Both the position numbers and the translations under genes were made by a program. Below the pieces are notes generated by a model. The model was not told where the DNA came from and made no database searches. It saw only the letters and a program-made list of their open reading frames with translations. A stretch of DNA of 15,767 nt, taken from positions 1 to 15,767 of the forward strand of contig JAHDGP010000051.1 in the NCBI GenBank assembly GCA_020627525.1, read 5' to 3'. Positions 1 to 7,478 of the stretch are shown here, piece after piece. The stretch is from Bacteroidota bacterium (GTDB taxonomy: Bacteria > Bacteroidota > Bacteroidia > Chitinophagales > UBA2359). Each line of letters starts with the position of its first letter. Within the stretch, counting starts at the first letter, position 1.

Positions 1-1
1 A

Positions 2-346
2 TCGGCTTTTTCATTGGGAGTTGTTTTGGTAAAATTTGAAAGCATATTTGGCATTCCACAAAAGACACTTTACTTTCTTGCATTTCTACCATGTCTGTTT
101 GCAGCATACGATTTTTATTGCTATTTCAATGTTAAGAAAAATCTTTCCTACTACTTAAAAATTATTGCATTTTTAAATATAGCTTATTGTTGTCTTTCTA
201 TAGGGTTTGCCTTTTATCATTTTCAAGTAATAACTTATTTGGGTTGGATTTATATTATCTTGGAAATAGTTATAGTAATGATTATTGCTTATATTGAGTT
301 GTTGGCAGTAAATCGCATCGTTGGCAATAAAAATAAAAAAAACTGA
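2..346 (+). CDS. Small multi-span inner-membrane protein, 5'-truncated by the window edge
   Basis: The frame is open from the left edge to a TGA stop, so the true start probably lies upstream. The first in-window start codon is only a TTG at position 14, and the residues before it (S-A-F-S) already look like part of a membrane segment. Numbered from that TTG, hydrophobic stretches lie at about residues 18-38, 47-68 and 72-103, and the chain ends in a short basic tail (NKNKKN) that would face the cytoplasm. With the cut-off N-terminal segment this suggests a four-span protein of about 130-150 residues. I recall similar unnamed four-span proteins in Bacteroidota but know no function. There are no catalytic motifs. 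It converges with the ABC-F gene and is not part of the minus-strand block. Confidence 0.7.
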   Translation, partial: SAFSLGVVLVKFESIFGIPQKTLYFLAFLPCLFAAYDFYCYFNVKKNLSYYLKIIAFLNIAYCCLSIGFAFYHFQVITYLGWIYIILEIVIVMIIAYIELLAVNRIVGNKNKKN

Positions 347-367
347 AGGAACTTAACGGTTGTAAAT

Positions 368-404
368 TTAAAAAAAAGATATTTTGTGGATTTATTTTTT
401 TTAA
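368..404. terminator. AT-only inverted repeat between convergent genes, possible bidirectional terminator
   Basis: Arms TTAAAAAAAA (368-377) and TTTTTTTTAA (395-404) are perfectly complementary over 10 bp around a 17-nt loop. The element sits between the stop of the membrane-protein gene (346) and the stop of the convergent ABC-F gene (433). Read on either strand it gives an A-tract, a loop and a U-tract. The stem has no G-C pairs, so its stability is weak and the terminator call is tentative. Confidence 0.3.
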
Positions 405-432
405 TACTATGTTTAGAGTATCTGACATAAAA

Positions 433-2070
433 TCACCCCATCAAATCTATTTCCTTCAAATTTTCAATTCTGTTTCTTTTAAGAAAATCATCTATCGTTT
501 CAAAGTGCTCGATAACTCGTTTGTCTTTGAATTCAAATACTTTTTTAGACAAGCCTTGTTGAAAGTCTCTATCGTGCGAAACAAGGATGAGTGTGCCATC
601 AAAATCCAACAAAGCCTCTTTTAAAACATCTTTCGATTTGATGTCAAGGTGATTGGTAGGCTCATCCAAAATCAACAAATTGACAGGCTCTAAAAGCAAT
701 TTCACCATTGCCAAACGGGTGCGTTCCCCTCCTGAAAGCACGGATACTTTTTTATCGACATCTTCCCCACTGAACATAAATCTACCCAAAATATTTTTCA
801 TCTGTGTTCTCACTTCTCCTTTCGCCACTTCGTCGATGGTTTCAAAAACAGTCAGCTCAGGGTCGAGCAACGATGCCTGATTTTGTGCAAAATACCCCAC
901 TTCGACATTGTGCCCCAAACCGCATTCTCCAGTAAAATCTATTTCGCCCATTATCGCTTTAATCATAGTAGACTTACCTTCTCCATTCCTCCCAACAAAC
1001 GACACCTTCTCCCCTCGTTCAATCGTCAAATTTGCATCTTGAAAAACAATGTGATCGTCATATTTTTTAGACAACTGCTTTACCGTAACAGGATAATCAC
1101 CCGAACGATTACAAGCAGGAAATTTTAATTTTAAAGAGGAGTTATCCACTTCATCTATCTCAATAATTTCCAATTTTTCCAGCATCCTTTCTCTAGAATT
1201 GACTTGGTTTGTTTTAGAATAAGTCCCCTTAAATCTTTCGATGAAACGCTTGCTGTCCTCAATAAATTTCTGCTGTTCTTTATAGGCTTTTAGTTGATGC
1301 GCTCTTCTATCTTTACGCAATTCTAAGTAGTGCGTATAATTTGCTTTGTAATCGTAGATTTTACCCATTGTAACCTCTATCGTGCGATTGGTAATGTTAT
1401 CAATAAATGCACGATCATGCGAAATGACTAAAACGGCCTTCGCTTTATTTACCAGAAAATCTTCCAACCAAATAACTGACTCAATATCTATATGATTGGT
1501 CGGCTCATCCAGTAATATCAAATCTGGTTTTTGTAGTAAAATTTTTGCCAGCTCAATCCGCATTCTCCAGCCACCACTGAATTCGCTAGTGGGTCTGGTA
1601 AAATCTGGTCGTTTAAAACCCAATCCTAACAATGTTTTTTCTACTTCTGCATCGTAGTTTACTTCTTCTATAGAATAATAAACTTCTCCCAACTCTGATA
1701 CTTTATCTATAATTGCCATGTATTCCTTCGACTCATAATCGGTCCGAGTTTCCAACTCTTTATTGAGTCGATCCATCTCGTTTCGCATGTCTAGCACCTT
1801 ACCAAATGCCTTTGACGTTTCCTCAAAAACCGTACAATGATCATCTGTTAAAAGGTGTTGTGGCAAGTAGGCAATCACTGCTTCTTTTGGGCAACGTACA
1901 TTCCCCTTTGTCGCTTTTTGAATCCCTGCAATGATTTTCATCATCGTAGACTTTCCTGCTCCATTTTTGCCCATTAGGGCGATTTTGTCATTTTCGTTTA
2001 TAACAAATGACACATCGCTAAAAAGTGTTTGCCCGCTAAATTCTACTGCTATATTGTCTATGGAAATCAT
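433..2070 (-). CDS. ABC-F family ribosome-associated ATPase
   Basis: This is a soluble protein of 545 residues with two ABC ATPase domains and no membrane segment, which is the ABC-F layout (EttA, Uup, YbiT, YheS and ARE proteins). Domain 1 has Walker A GKNGAGKS at about 34-41, signature SGGWRMR at about 164-170, Walker B/D-loop LILLDEPTNHID at about 183-194 and the H-loop histidine near 218. A charged inter-domain linker at about 245-305 corresponds to the segment that reaches the P-site tRNA in known ABC-F proteins. Domain 2 has Walker A GRNGEGKS near 359-366, signature LSGGERTR near 444-451, Walker B LLILDEPTNHLD near 464-475 and the H-loop near 498. All catalytic motifs look intact. There is no long C-terminal coiled coil of the Uup type. 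The ATG start is preceded by an A-rich leader and tandem TAAATTTG boxes. A housekeeping translation factor is likelier than an antibiotic-resistance protein, but sequence alone does not settle this. Confidence 0.93.
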   Translation of the reverse strand: MISIDNIAVEFSGQTLFSDVSFVINENDKIALMGKNGAGKSTMMKIIAGIQKATKGNVRCPKEAVIAYLPQHLLTDDHCTVFEETSKAFGKVLDMRNEMDRLNKELETRTDYESKEYMAIIDKVSELGEVYYSIEEVNYDAEVEKTLLGLGFKRPDFTRPTSEFSGGWRMRIELAKILLQKPDLILLDEPTNHIDIESVIWLEDFLVNKAKAVLVISHDRAFIDNITNRTIEVTMGKIYDYKANYTHYLELRKDRRAHQLKAYKEQQKFIEDSKRFIERFKGTYSKTNQVNSRERMLEKLEIIEIDEVDNSSLKLKFPACNRSGDYPVTVKQLSKKYDDHIVFQDANLTIERGEKVSFVGRNGEGKSTMIKAIMGEIDFTGECGLGHNVEVGYFAQNQASLLDPELTVFETIDEVAKGEVRTQMKNILGRFMFSGEDVDKKVSVLSGGERTRLAMVKLLLEPVNLLILDEPTNHLDIKSKDVLKEALLDFDGTLILVSHDRDFQQGLSKKVFEFKDKRVIEHFETIDDFLKRNRIENLKEIDLMG

Positions 2071-2089
2071 ATCTTTTTTATTTGCGGTG

Positions 2090-2107
2090 CAAATTTAGAC
2101 AAATTTA
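2090..2107 (-). promoter_or_regulatory. Tandem TAAATTTG (-7 type) boxes upstream of the ABC-F gene
   Basis: On the minus strand two exact TAAATTTG octamers lie 10 bp apart (2107-2100 and 2097-2090). Both fit the Bacteroidota -7 consensus TAnnTTTG. The proximal one would start transcription around 2083 and leave a leader of about 12 nt before the ATG at 2070. I find no TTG at the usual -33 distance. The call rests on the -7 match and the position, and implies the ABC-F gene can be transcribed independently of rsmE. Confidence 0.45.
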
Positions 2108-2130
2108 GGTATTTAACCACCTTCTTTTAC

Positions 2131-2177
2131 CACTAAGGACACTAAGAGGCACTAAGAGGCACTAAGAGGCACTAAGG
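2131..2177. repeat. Tandem decamer repeat (CACTAAGAGG)n
   Basis: Three perfect copies of CACTAAGAGG (2140-2169) are flanked by a partial unit CACTAAGGA (2131-2139) on the left and CACTAAGG (2170-2177) on the right. The array is bracketed by direct copies of ATTTAACC at 2111-2118 and 2179-2186. It fills the gap between the rsmE stop and the ABC-F promoter boxes. It is not coding and forms no obvious hairpin. I recall similar CACTAAGG-type intergenic repeats from other Bacteroidota genomes, but cannot confirm this here. Confidence 0.85.
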
Positions 2178-2215
2178 CATTTAACCGCAATGAGAAAATT
2201 GATTTTGAAGCTGAA

Positions 2216-2908
2216 TCAATTGAATAAACTACAAACAACTATGCCTGCTGTTTCTGTTCGCAGACGGCTTTCGCCGAGTGTGACTGGCTTGAACCCCGCC
2301 TCTGTCGCTTCTTGTATTTCTAAATCCGAAAATCCTCCTTCGGGACCAATCAACACAAGTGCATTTTGACCTAATTCTTGCGTTTTTAAAGAACTTGATT
2401 TTTCTGTCATGCAAGCTATGCCTTTAAAATCGTAAGTAGACCAAGCCTCCTCTTGTAAAAATTCTTTCCATTTTAACAAAGGGTTTAACTTTGGTAATTT
2501 TGCCTTCAATGATTGTTTCATTCCAGAAATAAGAATCTTAGTCAAACGATCTTCTTTAATAACTTTGCGCTCTGAATGATAAGTAAGAATTGGAGTAATT
2601 TCTTCAATTCCTATTTCGGTGGCTTTCTCCAAAAACCATTCGAAACGACCGATATTTTTGGTAGGTGCCATAGCGATGTGCAACCATTTTTCTCGTACTC
2701 CAAAACCCTCTTTTTCTGAAATTATTTCATACTTGCATTTATTGTGATTGGCATCAACAATTTTGGCAGTATACATCGTTCCTTTTCCATCGACTAGATG
2801 TATTTCATCGCCAGTCTTTTTCCTCAAAACTTTAATACAGTGTCCTGAATCTGTTTTATCCAGCACACATTTACCATCTAAAATATCAGCAGTGTAAAAT
2901 AGTTGCAT
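2216..2908 (-). CDS. rsmE: 16S rRNA (uracil(1498)-N(3))-methyltransferase RsmE
   Basis: This is a 230-residue SPOUT-class methyltransferase, close to the usual RsmE length of about 235-245. It uses S-adenosylmethionine to methylate N3 of U1498 in helix 44 of 16S rRNA, near the decoding centre. The N-terminal 70 or so residues fit the PUA-like RNA-binding domain. The catalytic part shows KATEIGI (95-101), then the two trefoil-knot signatures LIGPEGGFSDLE (186-197) and LGESRLRTETAG (211-222), which form the SAM pocket. The gene starts directly after the TAA stop of the carboxypeptidase gene with no spacer, so translational coupling or reinitiation is likely. It is followed by a 145-bp gap that carries the decamer repeat. 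No truncation or missing motif is seen. Confidence 0.95.
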   Translation of the reverse strand: MQLFYTADILDGKCVLDKTDSGHCIKVLRKKTGDEIHLVDGKGTMYTAKIVDANHNKCKYEIISEKEGFGVREKWLHIAMAPTKNIGRFEWFLEKATEIGIEEITPILTYHSERKVIKEDRLTKILISGMKQSLKAKLPKLNPLLKWKEFLQEEAWSTYDFKGIACMTEKSSSLKTQELGQNALVLIGPEGGFSDLEIQEATEAGFKPVTLGESRLRTETAGIVVCSLFN

Positions 2909-5434
2909 TTATTTCGTAATCACTAATTTCTGAATCTCTATTACTCGTTGATCTTGCTCAATAGAAACAAAATAAACACCAGCACTAAACGCTTCTACCG
3001 ATAAAGCAAAGGCATCTTCATTTCCTTCAATTTTGCGTTCTATCATTAACTGACCCGCTTCGTTATATATTTTCAAAACAGAAGACTCCAAAGAAGTAAA
3101 TCGTACATTGACAATATCTTTTGCAGGATTGGGTGCAATTAACAAATTGTTGTAAACAGGCAATTCAGAAATAGAGGTCATCGAATCAATTGGATTGTCT
3201 GTTGTATCAACAACTACAATAGTTGTATCGTTAGGCATTGTATCAGGTGGTTCAACAATCGTTGTATCAATAGGCATTGCAGTGGTATCTTCAAAAATAA
3301 TTTTAACCTCTAAATCATCCAAATAAAAACCATCCGCCGTAATTCCATTATCGGCTTGCAGCTCAAATTTCAATAAAACTTGATCTCCAATAAAATCGTT
3401 TAAGCTAATAAATTCTTGAACCCACTCACTCTGGTTTGCATCATAAACAGGGATACCTGGACCAGCCGAACCTTCTATGTTTGTATACAAACCACACAAA
3501 CTGGTTTCAGTACCAGAATCCATATCAACAGCAAGTACTTGAAGGTGATCTCCCCTATCTTCTATGTCCCACATTGACCAGAAAGACACCTCAGCAGAAC
3601 GAGCGGTTCTGAGGTCAATGATGTCCGTAAACAAAGCACTAGAGTTTACATAATTATTATAATTGCCAGAAGGAGAATCTGTAATACTACTTGGAGCACT
3701 GTGGTAGCGCACCGTTGACAAATCCCAAGAATTGCTCATCACACCCTCTTTGCTTGTAAAGTCATACTTTTTAGAATGAGTATTATTAGGCTCTTTTGTT
3801 CTTACATAAACCTCAATGGTATCTGTCTCCAAATAAGCTTCATTTGACAGTGATACTACAATTTTAATTGGATCATTATAGGTAAAACTCTCATCTTCTA
3901 ATTCATAAGAGATGCTTATATCTTCAGCAACTTCTCCAGTATTTAATATATCCGTAGTATGTAAACTTCCCAACTGTAAATGTGGGGAAAGCGATGTAGC
4001 TGCCAAAATAAAACGACCTGGTTTTAAGCCGTAATTTTTGATTTTGAAATTTAAATTACCAATGCTATCCACTAGGTATTTATTATCATTTTCAACAACC
4101 TGTCCATAAGGACCCAAAGCTTTGATTACTGATAAATTTTGTTTTAAGGTCAATTTACACAAAGGAATAATTTGTTCTTCAGGAGGATAAAATCCATCTG
4201 CAGGATGCCCCACCTCTGGTGTAAAGGCAAGTATATTTCTTTCACCATACATCCAATCATCACTAACTCCATTTACACCATAACCGAGTATCTCTTCACC
4301 CAAACCTGGAATGTATTGATTCTCTGAAGTCATCACTTCTGCTAAGGTACAAAACTTGTGGTGATCAGTTGTTTCGATTGCATCATATCCCCACGGAAAA
4401 ATCAATAAATTTGAATAAGAATGATTATTAAAAGCTATTTTAAAGTTGTGTTGCTCACAATACCATTTCAATGCTTGTGTTTCTGGTTCGGAAAAAGCAG
4501 AAGTCCCTCTATAAACAGCGGAACCTGGATCTGAAGAGGAACCAATTTCATTTATACCAAAATTGTATGAAAAATTTCTGTTTAAATCTACACCATCAAA
4601 TTGCTCACTGAAAAAACCATCTCCGTTATTGTCTCTTTTGTTTTTTCTCCAAAATCCGAAAGAATGAAAATCAAAGGCTTCATCATATTCATACAAAGAT
4701 TCATTGTATAGGTATCCATCAGGATTTAAACATGGAATAAAATGCATTTCATAATTATCTACTAAATATTTGATGGTTGGATCAGTGGTATAATTTTCCA
4801 AAAGATAATACATGAAATATATGTTCTGCATCATTGACATTGGTTCACGAGCATGTGTCAATGAGGTAAACAAAACTTGTTCTTTGGCAGCACCCGAAGC
4901 TAACGGAGGTCCTGTAATAATTGTTTTAAAAATAGGTCTGCCCTCATGTGTTAGAAAATCAGAAATAGGAACCACAGGACGAATCAAAGTAGGATACAAT
5001 GCTCTCATATTGTTTAGTTGCTCCCTCATTTCAACATAAGTAAAGTAACCACCCATTGATCCTTCAACAAATTCTAGTAAAAAACCATATTTGTCTTTCG
5101 TAACATCACAATTCACATTCTTTTGTTCTGTCTTTAAAGTGTATTCTAACCTTTTCTGATGATAAAATTCATTGGAATCTTTAAACAGCACCTCATATTC
5201 AATACCCGATTTCTTGATTTTTTCCACCTCATAGCTAGAAAAATCACTTTCCAAATAATGATTGTGTTTCATATTACAATGACTGACATCAATGCCTAAT
5301 TTTTGTAATTCGATCAATTCATTATGATCTGCAAAAATACGCACTCTTTGATACTTGTTTTCGTTTTGCGCTTGTATTGATATTCCTATGATTAGGAATA
5401 ATAGGCATATGGTCAGGGCAGTTCTACTAGTCAT
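2909..5434 (-). CDS. Secreted M14-family zinc carboxypeptidase with T9SS type A sorting domain
   Basis: This 841-residue exported metallopeptidase probably removes C-terminal residues from peptides outside the cell. A signal peptide covers about residues 1-22 (hydrophobic LLFLIIGISI, then QAQ). The M14 domain (about 120-435) keeps its key residues: zinc ligands H194 and E197 in THAREP, R263 in FWRKNKRDN, N285-R286 in DGVDLNRNF, the third zinc ligand H338 in NNHSYSN, and catalytic E407 in FTPEVGH. The segment DNNGDG (268-273) resembles a calcium-binding loop. Residues about 565-720 look like a jelly-roll MAM/cleaved-adhesin-type domain. A Pro/Thr/Asp-rich linker follows, then a T9SS type A C-terminal domain at about 760-841 (APNPAKD, IYNEAGQ, GVYFVSI, QKLVITK). 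The C-terminal domain is expected to route the protein through the type IX secretion system. It lies 52 bp after prmC and abuts rsmE. Its substrate is unknown, and peptide scavenging is an inference. Confidence 0.93.
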   Translation of the reverse strand: MTSRTALTICLLFLIIGISIQAQNENKYQRVRIFADHNELIELQKLGIDVSHCNMKHNHYLESDFSSYEVEKIKKSGIEYEVLFKDSNEFYHQKRLEYTLKTEQKNVNCDVTKDKYGFLLEFVEGSMGGYFTYVEMREQLNNMRALYPTLIRPVVPISDFLTHEGRPIFKTIITGPPLASGAAKEQVLFTSLTHAREPMSMMQNIYFMYYLLENYTTDPTIKYLVDNYEMHFIPCLNPDGYLYNESLYEYDEAFDFHSFGFWRKNKRDNNGDGFFSEQFDGVDLNRNFSYNFGINEIGSSSDPGSAVYRGTSAFSEPETQALKWYCEQHNFKIAFNNHSYSNLLIFPWGYDAIETTDHHKFCTLAEVMTSENQYIPGLGEEILGYGVNGVSDDWMYGERNILAFTPEVGHPADGFYPPEEQIIPLCKLTLKQNLSVIKALGPYGQVVENDNKYLVDSIGNLNFKIKNYGLKPGRFILAATSLSPHLQLGSLHTTDILNTGEVAEDISISYELEDESFTYNDPIKIVVSLSNEAYLETDTIEVYVRTKEPNNTHSKKYDFTSKEGVMSNSWDLSTVRYHSAPSSITDSPSGNYNNYVNSSALFTDIIDLRTARSAEVSFWSMWDIEDRGDHLQVLAVDMDSGTETSLCGLYTNIEGSAGPGIPVYDANQSEWVQEFISLNDFIGDQVLLKFELQADNGITADGFYLDDLEVKIIFEDTTAMPIDTTIVEPPDTMPNDTTIVVVDTTDNPIDSMTSISELPVYNNLLIAPNPAKDIVNVRFTSLESSVLKIYNEAGQLMIERKIEGNEDAFALSVEAFSAGVYFVSIEQDQRVIEIQKLVITK

Positions 5435-5451
5435 TGTGTAATTTTATTATC

Positions 5452-5459
5452 CAAAAATA
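5452..5459 (-). promoter_or_regulatory. Possible -7 box (TATTTTTG) upstream of the carboxypeptidase gene
   Basis: TATTTTTG on the minus strand matches TAnnTTTG, 17 bp before the ATG at 5434, inside the 52-bp gap after prmC. No TTG lies at the expected -33 spacing and the region is very AT-rich. It could allow separate transcription of the carboxypeptidase and rsmE, or be chance. Confidence 0.2.
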
Positions 5460-5486
5460 AGGATTAATATTCTATATAATCATTCT

Positions 5487-6356
5487 TCAAACGACACCTT
5501 GCACCATTCTTCCTTTTCCACTCATGTCGCTATATATTCTCACGTTTTGTAAACCTTTTTGTTTCAGTAGATTAGCTAATTTTTTAACATTAAATTCATT
5601 TCCCTCAAAATATAAAAGTCCACCCTTTTTAACATATTTGAAAGCAAATCTTGTAATCTTTTCGTAAAAAATCAATGCCTCATCGTTTTCAGTAAACAAC
5701 GCTAAATGTGGTTCAAAGTTCAAAACATTATCAGACATTAAATTCTTTTCGGCAATTGGAATGTAAGGAGGATTGCTCACAACAATATCCAATGGTGGAT
5801 TATCCCAAGCATCATTTTTTAAAATATCTTGTTGGATAAATGTTGCGTCAAGCTTACAAAGTTCTGCATTTTTTCTGGCAACCAACAAAGCTTTTTCGCT
5901 AACATCCAACCCAAAAATATCGGATTGCGGCAAATGTTTTTTCAATGCCAAAGGAATACAACCGCTGCCTGTACCAACATCTAAAATACTCAGTTTTGAT
6001 TGATTCAGTTTTCTTTCTTTCAAGTCTGTTAAAATCAATTCAACCAATTCCTCTGTCTCTGGTCTTGGAATCAAAACACTTTCATCAACGTATAATTCTA
6101 ATCCATAAAAATAAGCTTCGTTAAAAATGTACTGAACAGGTTTAGAAGTTTTCAACTCTTCCAAAACTGATAAAAGTTTACTTTCTTCATCCGTTTCCAA
6201 CATTTTATCTTGATTAAGCATTTGTTGGATTTTGGATAAATGCAAAACTTTTTCCACGACAATATTCCAAATACTCATTGCTTCATTTTCATCATAAATA
6301 GATGTCAATGTTTTTTTATAAATTTCTTTAAAATATTGTAATGAATTTTTACTCAT
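5487..6356 (-). CDS. prmC: Peptide chain release factor N(5)-glutamine methyltransferase PrmC
   Basis: This 289-residue class I SAM-dependent methyltransferase modifies the glutamine of the GGQ motif in release factors RF1 and RF2, which raises termination efficiency. The N-terminal helical substrate-binding region covers about 1-90. The diagnostic LIPRPETEEL lies at 95-104, the SAM-binding loop DVGTGSG at about 126-132, the acidic residue after motif II in GLDVS near 149-153, and the catalytic NPPYIP at 195-200. The length matches the family (about 275-290). The ATG at 6354-6356 fits the conserved N-terminal helix. It lies 15 bp downstream of the glycosyltransferase stop, so the two are probably co-transcribed. 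Chromosomal neighbours RsmE and ABC-F also act on translation. Confidence 0.95.
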   Translation of the reverse strand: MSKNSLQYFKEIYKKTLTSIYDENEAMSIWNIVVEKVLHLSKIQQMLNQDKMLETDEESKLLSVLEELKTSKPVQYIFNEAYFYGLELYVDESVLIPRPETEELVELILTDLKERKLNQSKLSILDVGTGSGCIPLALKKHLPQSDIFGLDVSEKALLVARKNAELCKLDATFIQQDILKNDAWDNPPLDIVVSNPPYIPIAEKNLMSDNVLNFEPHLALFTENDEALIFYEKITRFAFKYVKKGGLLYFEGNEFNVKKLANLLKQKGLQNVRIYSDMSGKGRMVQGVV

Positions 6357-6371
6357 AGAAATAGCACCTAA

Positions 6372-7478
6372 TTAAATCGAATCGTATATTTTCAACAATT
6401 TTTTTTCTTCATTCTGCCAATTAATGACCTCTCTTGTTTTCAAACAATTTGCTCGCAACTCATTGTATCTTTTTCCATCAGCAAACAATTCATTAACTGC
6501 ATTTACTATTGTCTCCGTTTCCAAATCATCCAACATAATAGCAATATCGTGCTGATCATTAATGGCTTTGTATTCTGGAAAATTTATACAGAGTTGGGGA
6601 ACGCCATTGTGAAAATAATCGAAAAAACGGTTGGCGAGGGAGTAGTAATAACTCTCCCCATCATTGGTAAAAAAAGTAAAACCAAGCTTTGCCCGAATCG
6701 TAATTTCTTTGAGCTTTTCTGGCTCGACAAATCCCTTGAATTCTACTTTGTCCTCTATTCCCAAATCCTCCACCAACTGTACACAATCCTCAAAGACATC
6801 TCCTTTCCCACAGATCACCAATTTACTATTGATGTAAGGCATAGCTTTAATCATTTCCTCCACGCCCCTTCCTACATTTACAGCTCCCTGGTACAAAATA
6901 TAATCGTCTGGTTTTTCTGGAAAATTTTTATCCTCCAAAACAGTGGCATTTCTTATAATATCAAATTCTTCTTGGTAAGCATCTTTAAAAAATTTGGCGT
7001 AAGAAAGATTGATGGTGTAATTTTTGGTAGCACGAGGAACCGTCCATCTTTCCAAACTCTTCCAAACAAATTTGACCAAAGGCCGATGAACAACTTCTGG
7101 CAATTCGGCAAAATATTCGTGCGCATCATAAACCAAAGGTTTGCCTTTCAAAACAGAAGCTACATAACCAGCAAACATGGTATCCAAGTCATTGGCAATA
7201 AAAACGTCGTAGTCATTTTTCAAATAATGTAAAAGCAATTTCCAATTGTGGATCAAATAAAACAGCTTTCCAGAATGTACTTTGTGGTTAAAACGAATCT
7301 GTTTAAAAATTCTTTCTTTTAATGGAATAGAGCCTTTCATCTCACGACCAATGAGCGTAACATCGTAGCCCGCTCTCGCAAGAGCAGAACAAATCCGCTG
7401 CATTCGTTGGTCGTAGTTCAAATCATTCACAACAGGAAAAACCAGCTTTTTATTTCTCTTGACTCCTACTTCTGCCAC
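6372..7478 (-). CDS. GT4-like glycosyltransferase, GTG start overlapping recQ
   Basis: This is a 368-residue GT-B fold glycosyltransferase. The N-terminal Rossmann half has LVFPVVNDLNYDQRM (12-26), a region where such enzymes begin, VFIANDLDT (92-100) and VYDAHEYFAE (116-125). The C-terminal half has YQGAVNVGRGVEEMI (196-210), VICGKGD (221-227), FKGFVEP (247-253) and a donor-binding stretch NDGESYYYSLANRFFDYF (272-289). The acceptor and donor are unknown, with cell-surface polysaccharide or glycolipid synthesis likely. The GTG start at 7476-7478 is forced: the codon just before it in frame is a TAA, and the next ATG (residue 26) would remove the conserved N-terminus. The start lies 13 bp inside the recQ 3' end, which suggests translational coupling. 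No other glycan genes are adjacent, so it is an isolated glycosyltransferase in this operon. Confidence 0.85.
   Translation of the reverse strand: MAEVGVKRNKKLVFPVVNDLNYDQRMQRICSALARAGYDVTLIGREMKGSIPLKERIFKQIRFNHKVHSGKLFYLIHNWKLLLHYLKNDYDVFIANDLDTMFAGYVASVLKGKPLVYDAHEYFAELPEVVHRPLVKFVWKSLERWTVPRATKNYTINLSYAKFFKDAYQEEFDIIRNATVLEDKNFPEKPDDYILYQGAVNVGRGVEEMIKAMPYINSKLVICGKGDVFEDCVQLVEDLGIEDKVEFKGFVEPEKLKEITIRAKLGFTFFTNDGESYYYSLANRFFDYFHNGVPQLCINFPEYKAINDQHDIAIMLDDLETETIVNAVNELFADGKRYNELRANCLKTREVINWQNEEKKLLKIYDSI

Noticed and set aside
433..2070. ABC-F gene as an antibiotic-resistance (ARE) determinant
   Set aside because: Motifs identify ABC-F only. The context is housekeeping and nothing in the sequence points to a resistance subfamily.
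6549..7232. A 227-codon open frame on the + strand
   Set aside because: It lies wholly antisense to the glycosyltransferase, whose motifs are clear. The + strand translation shows no recognisable domain.
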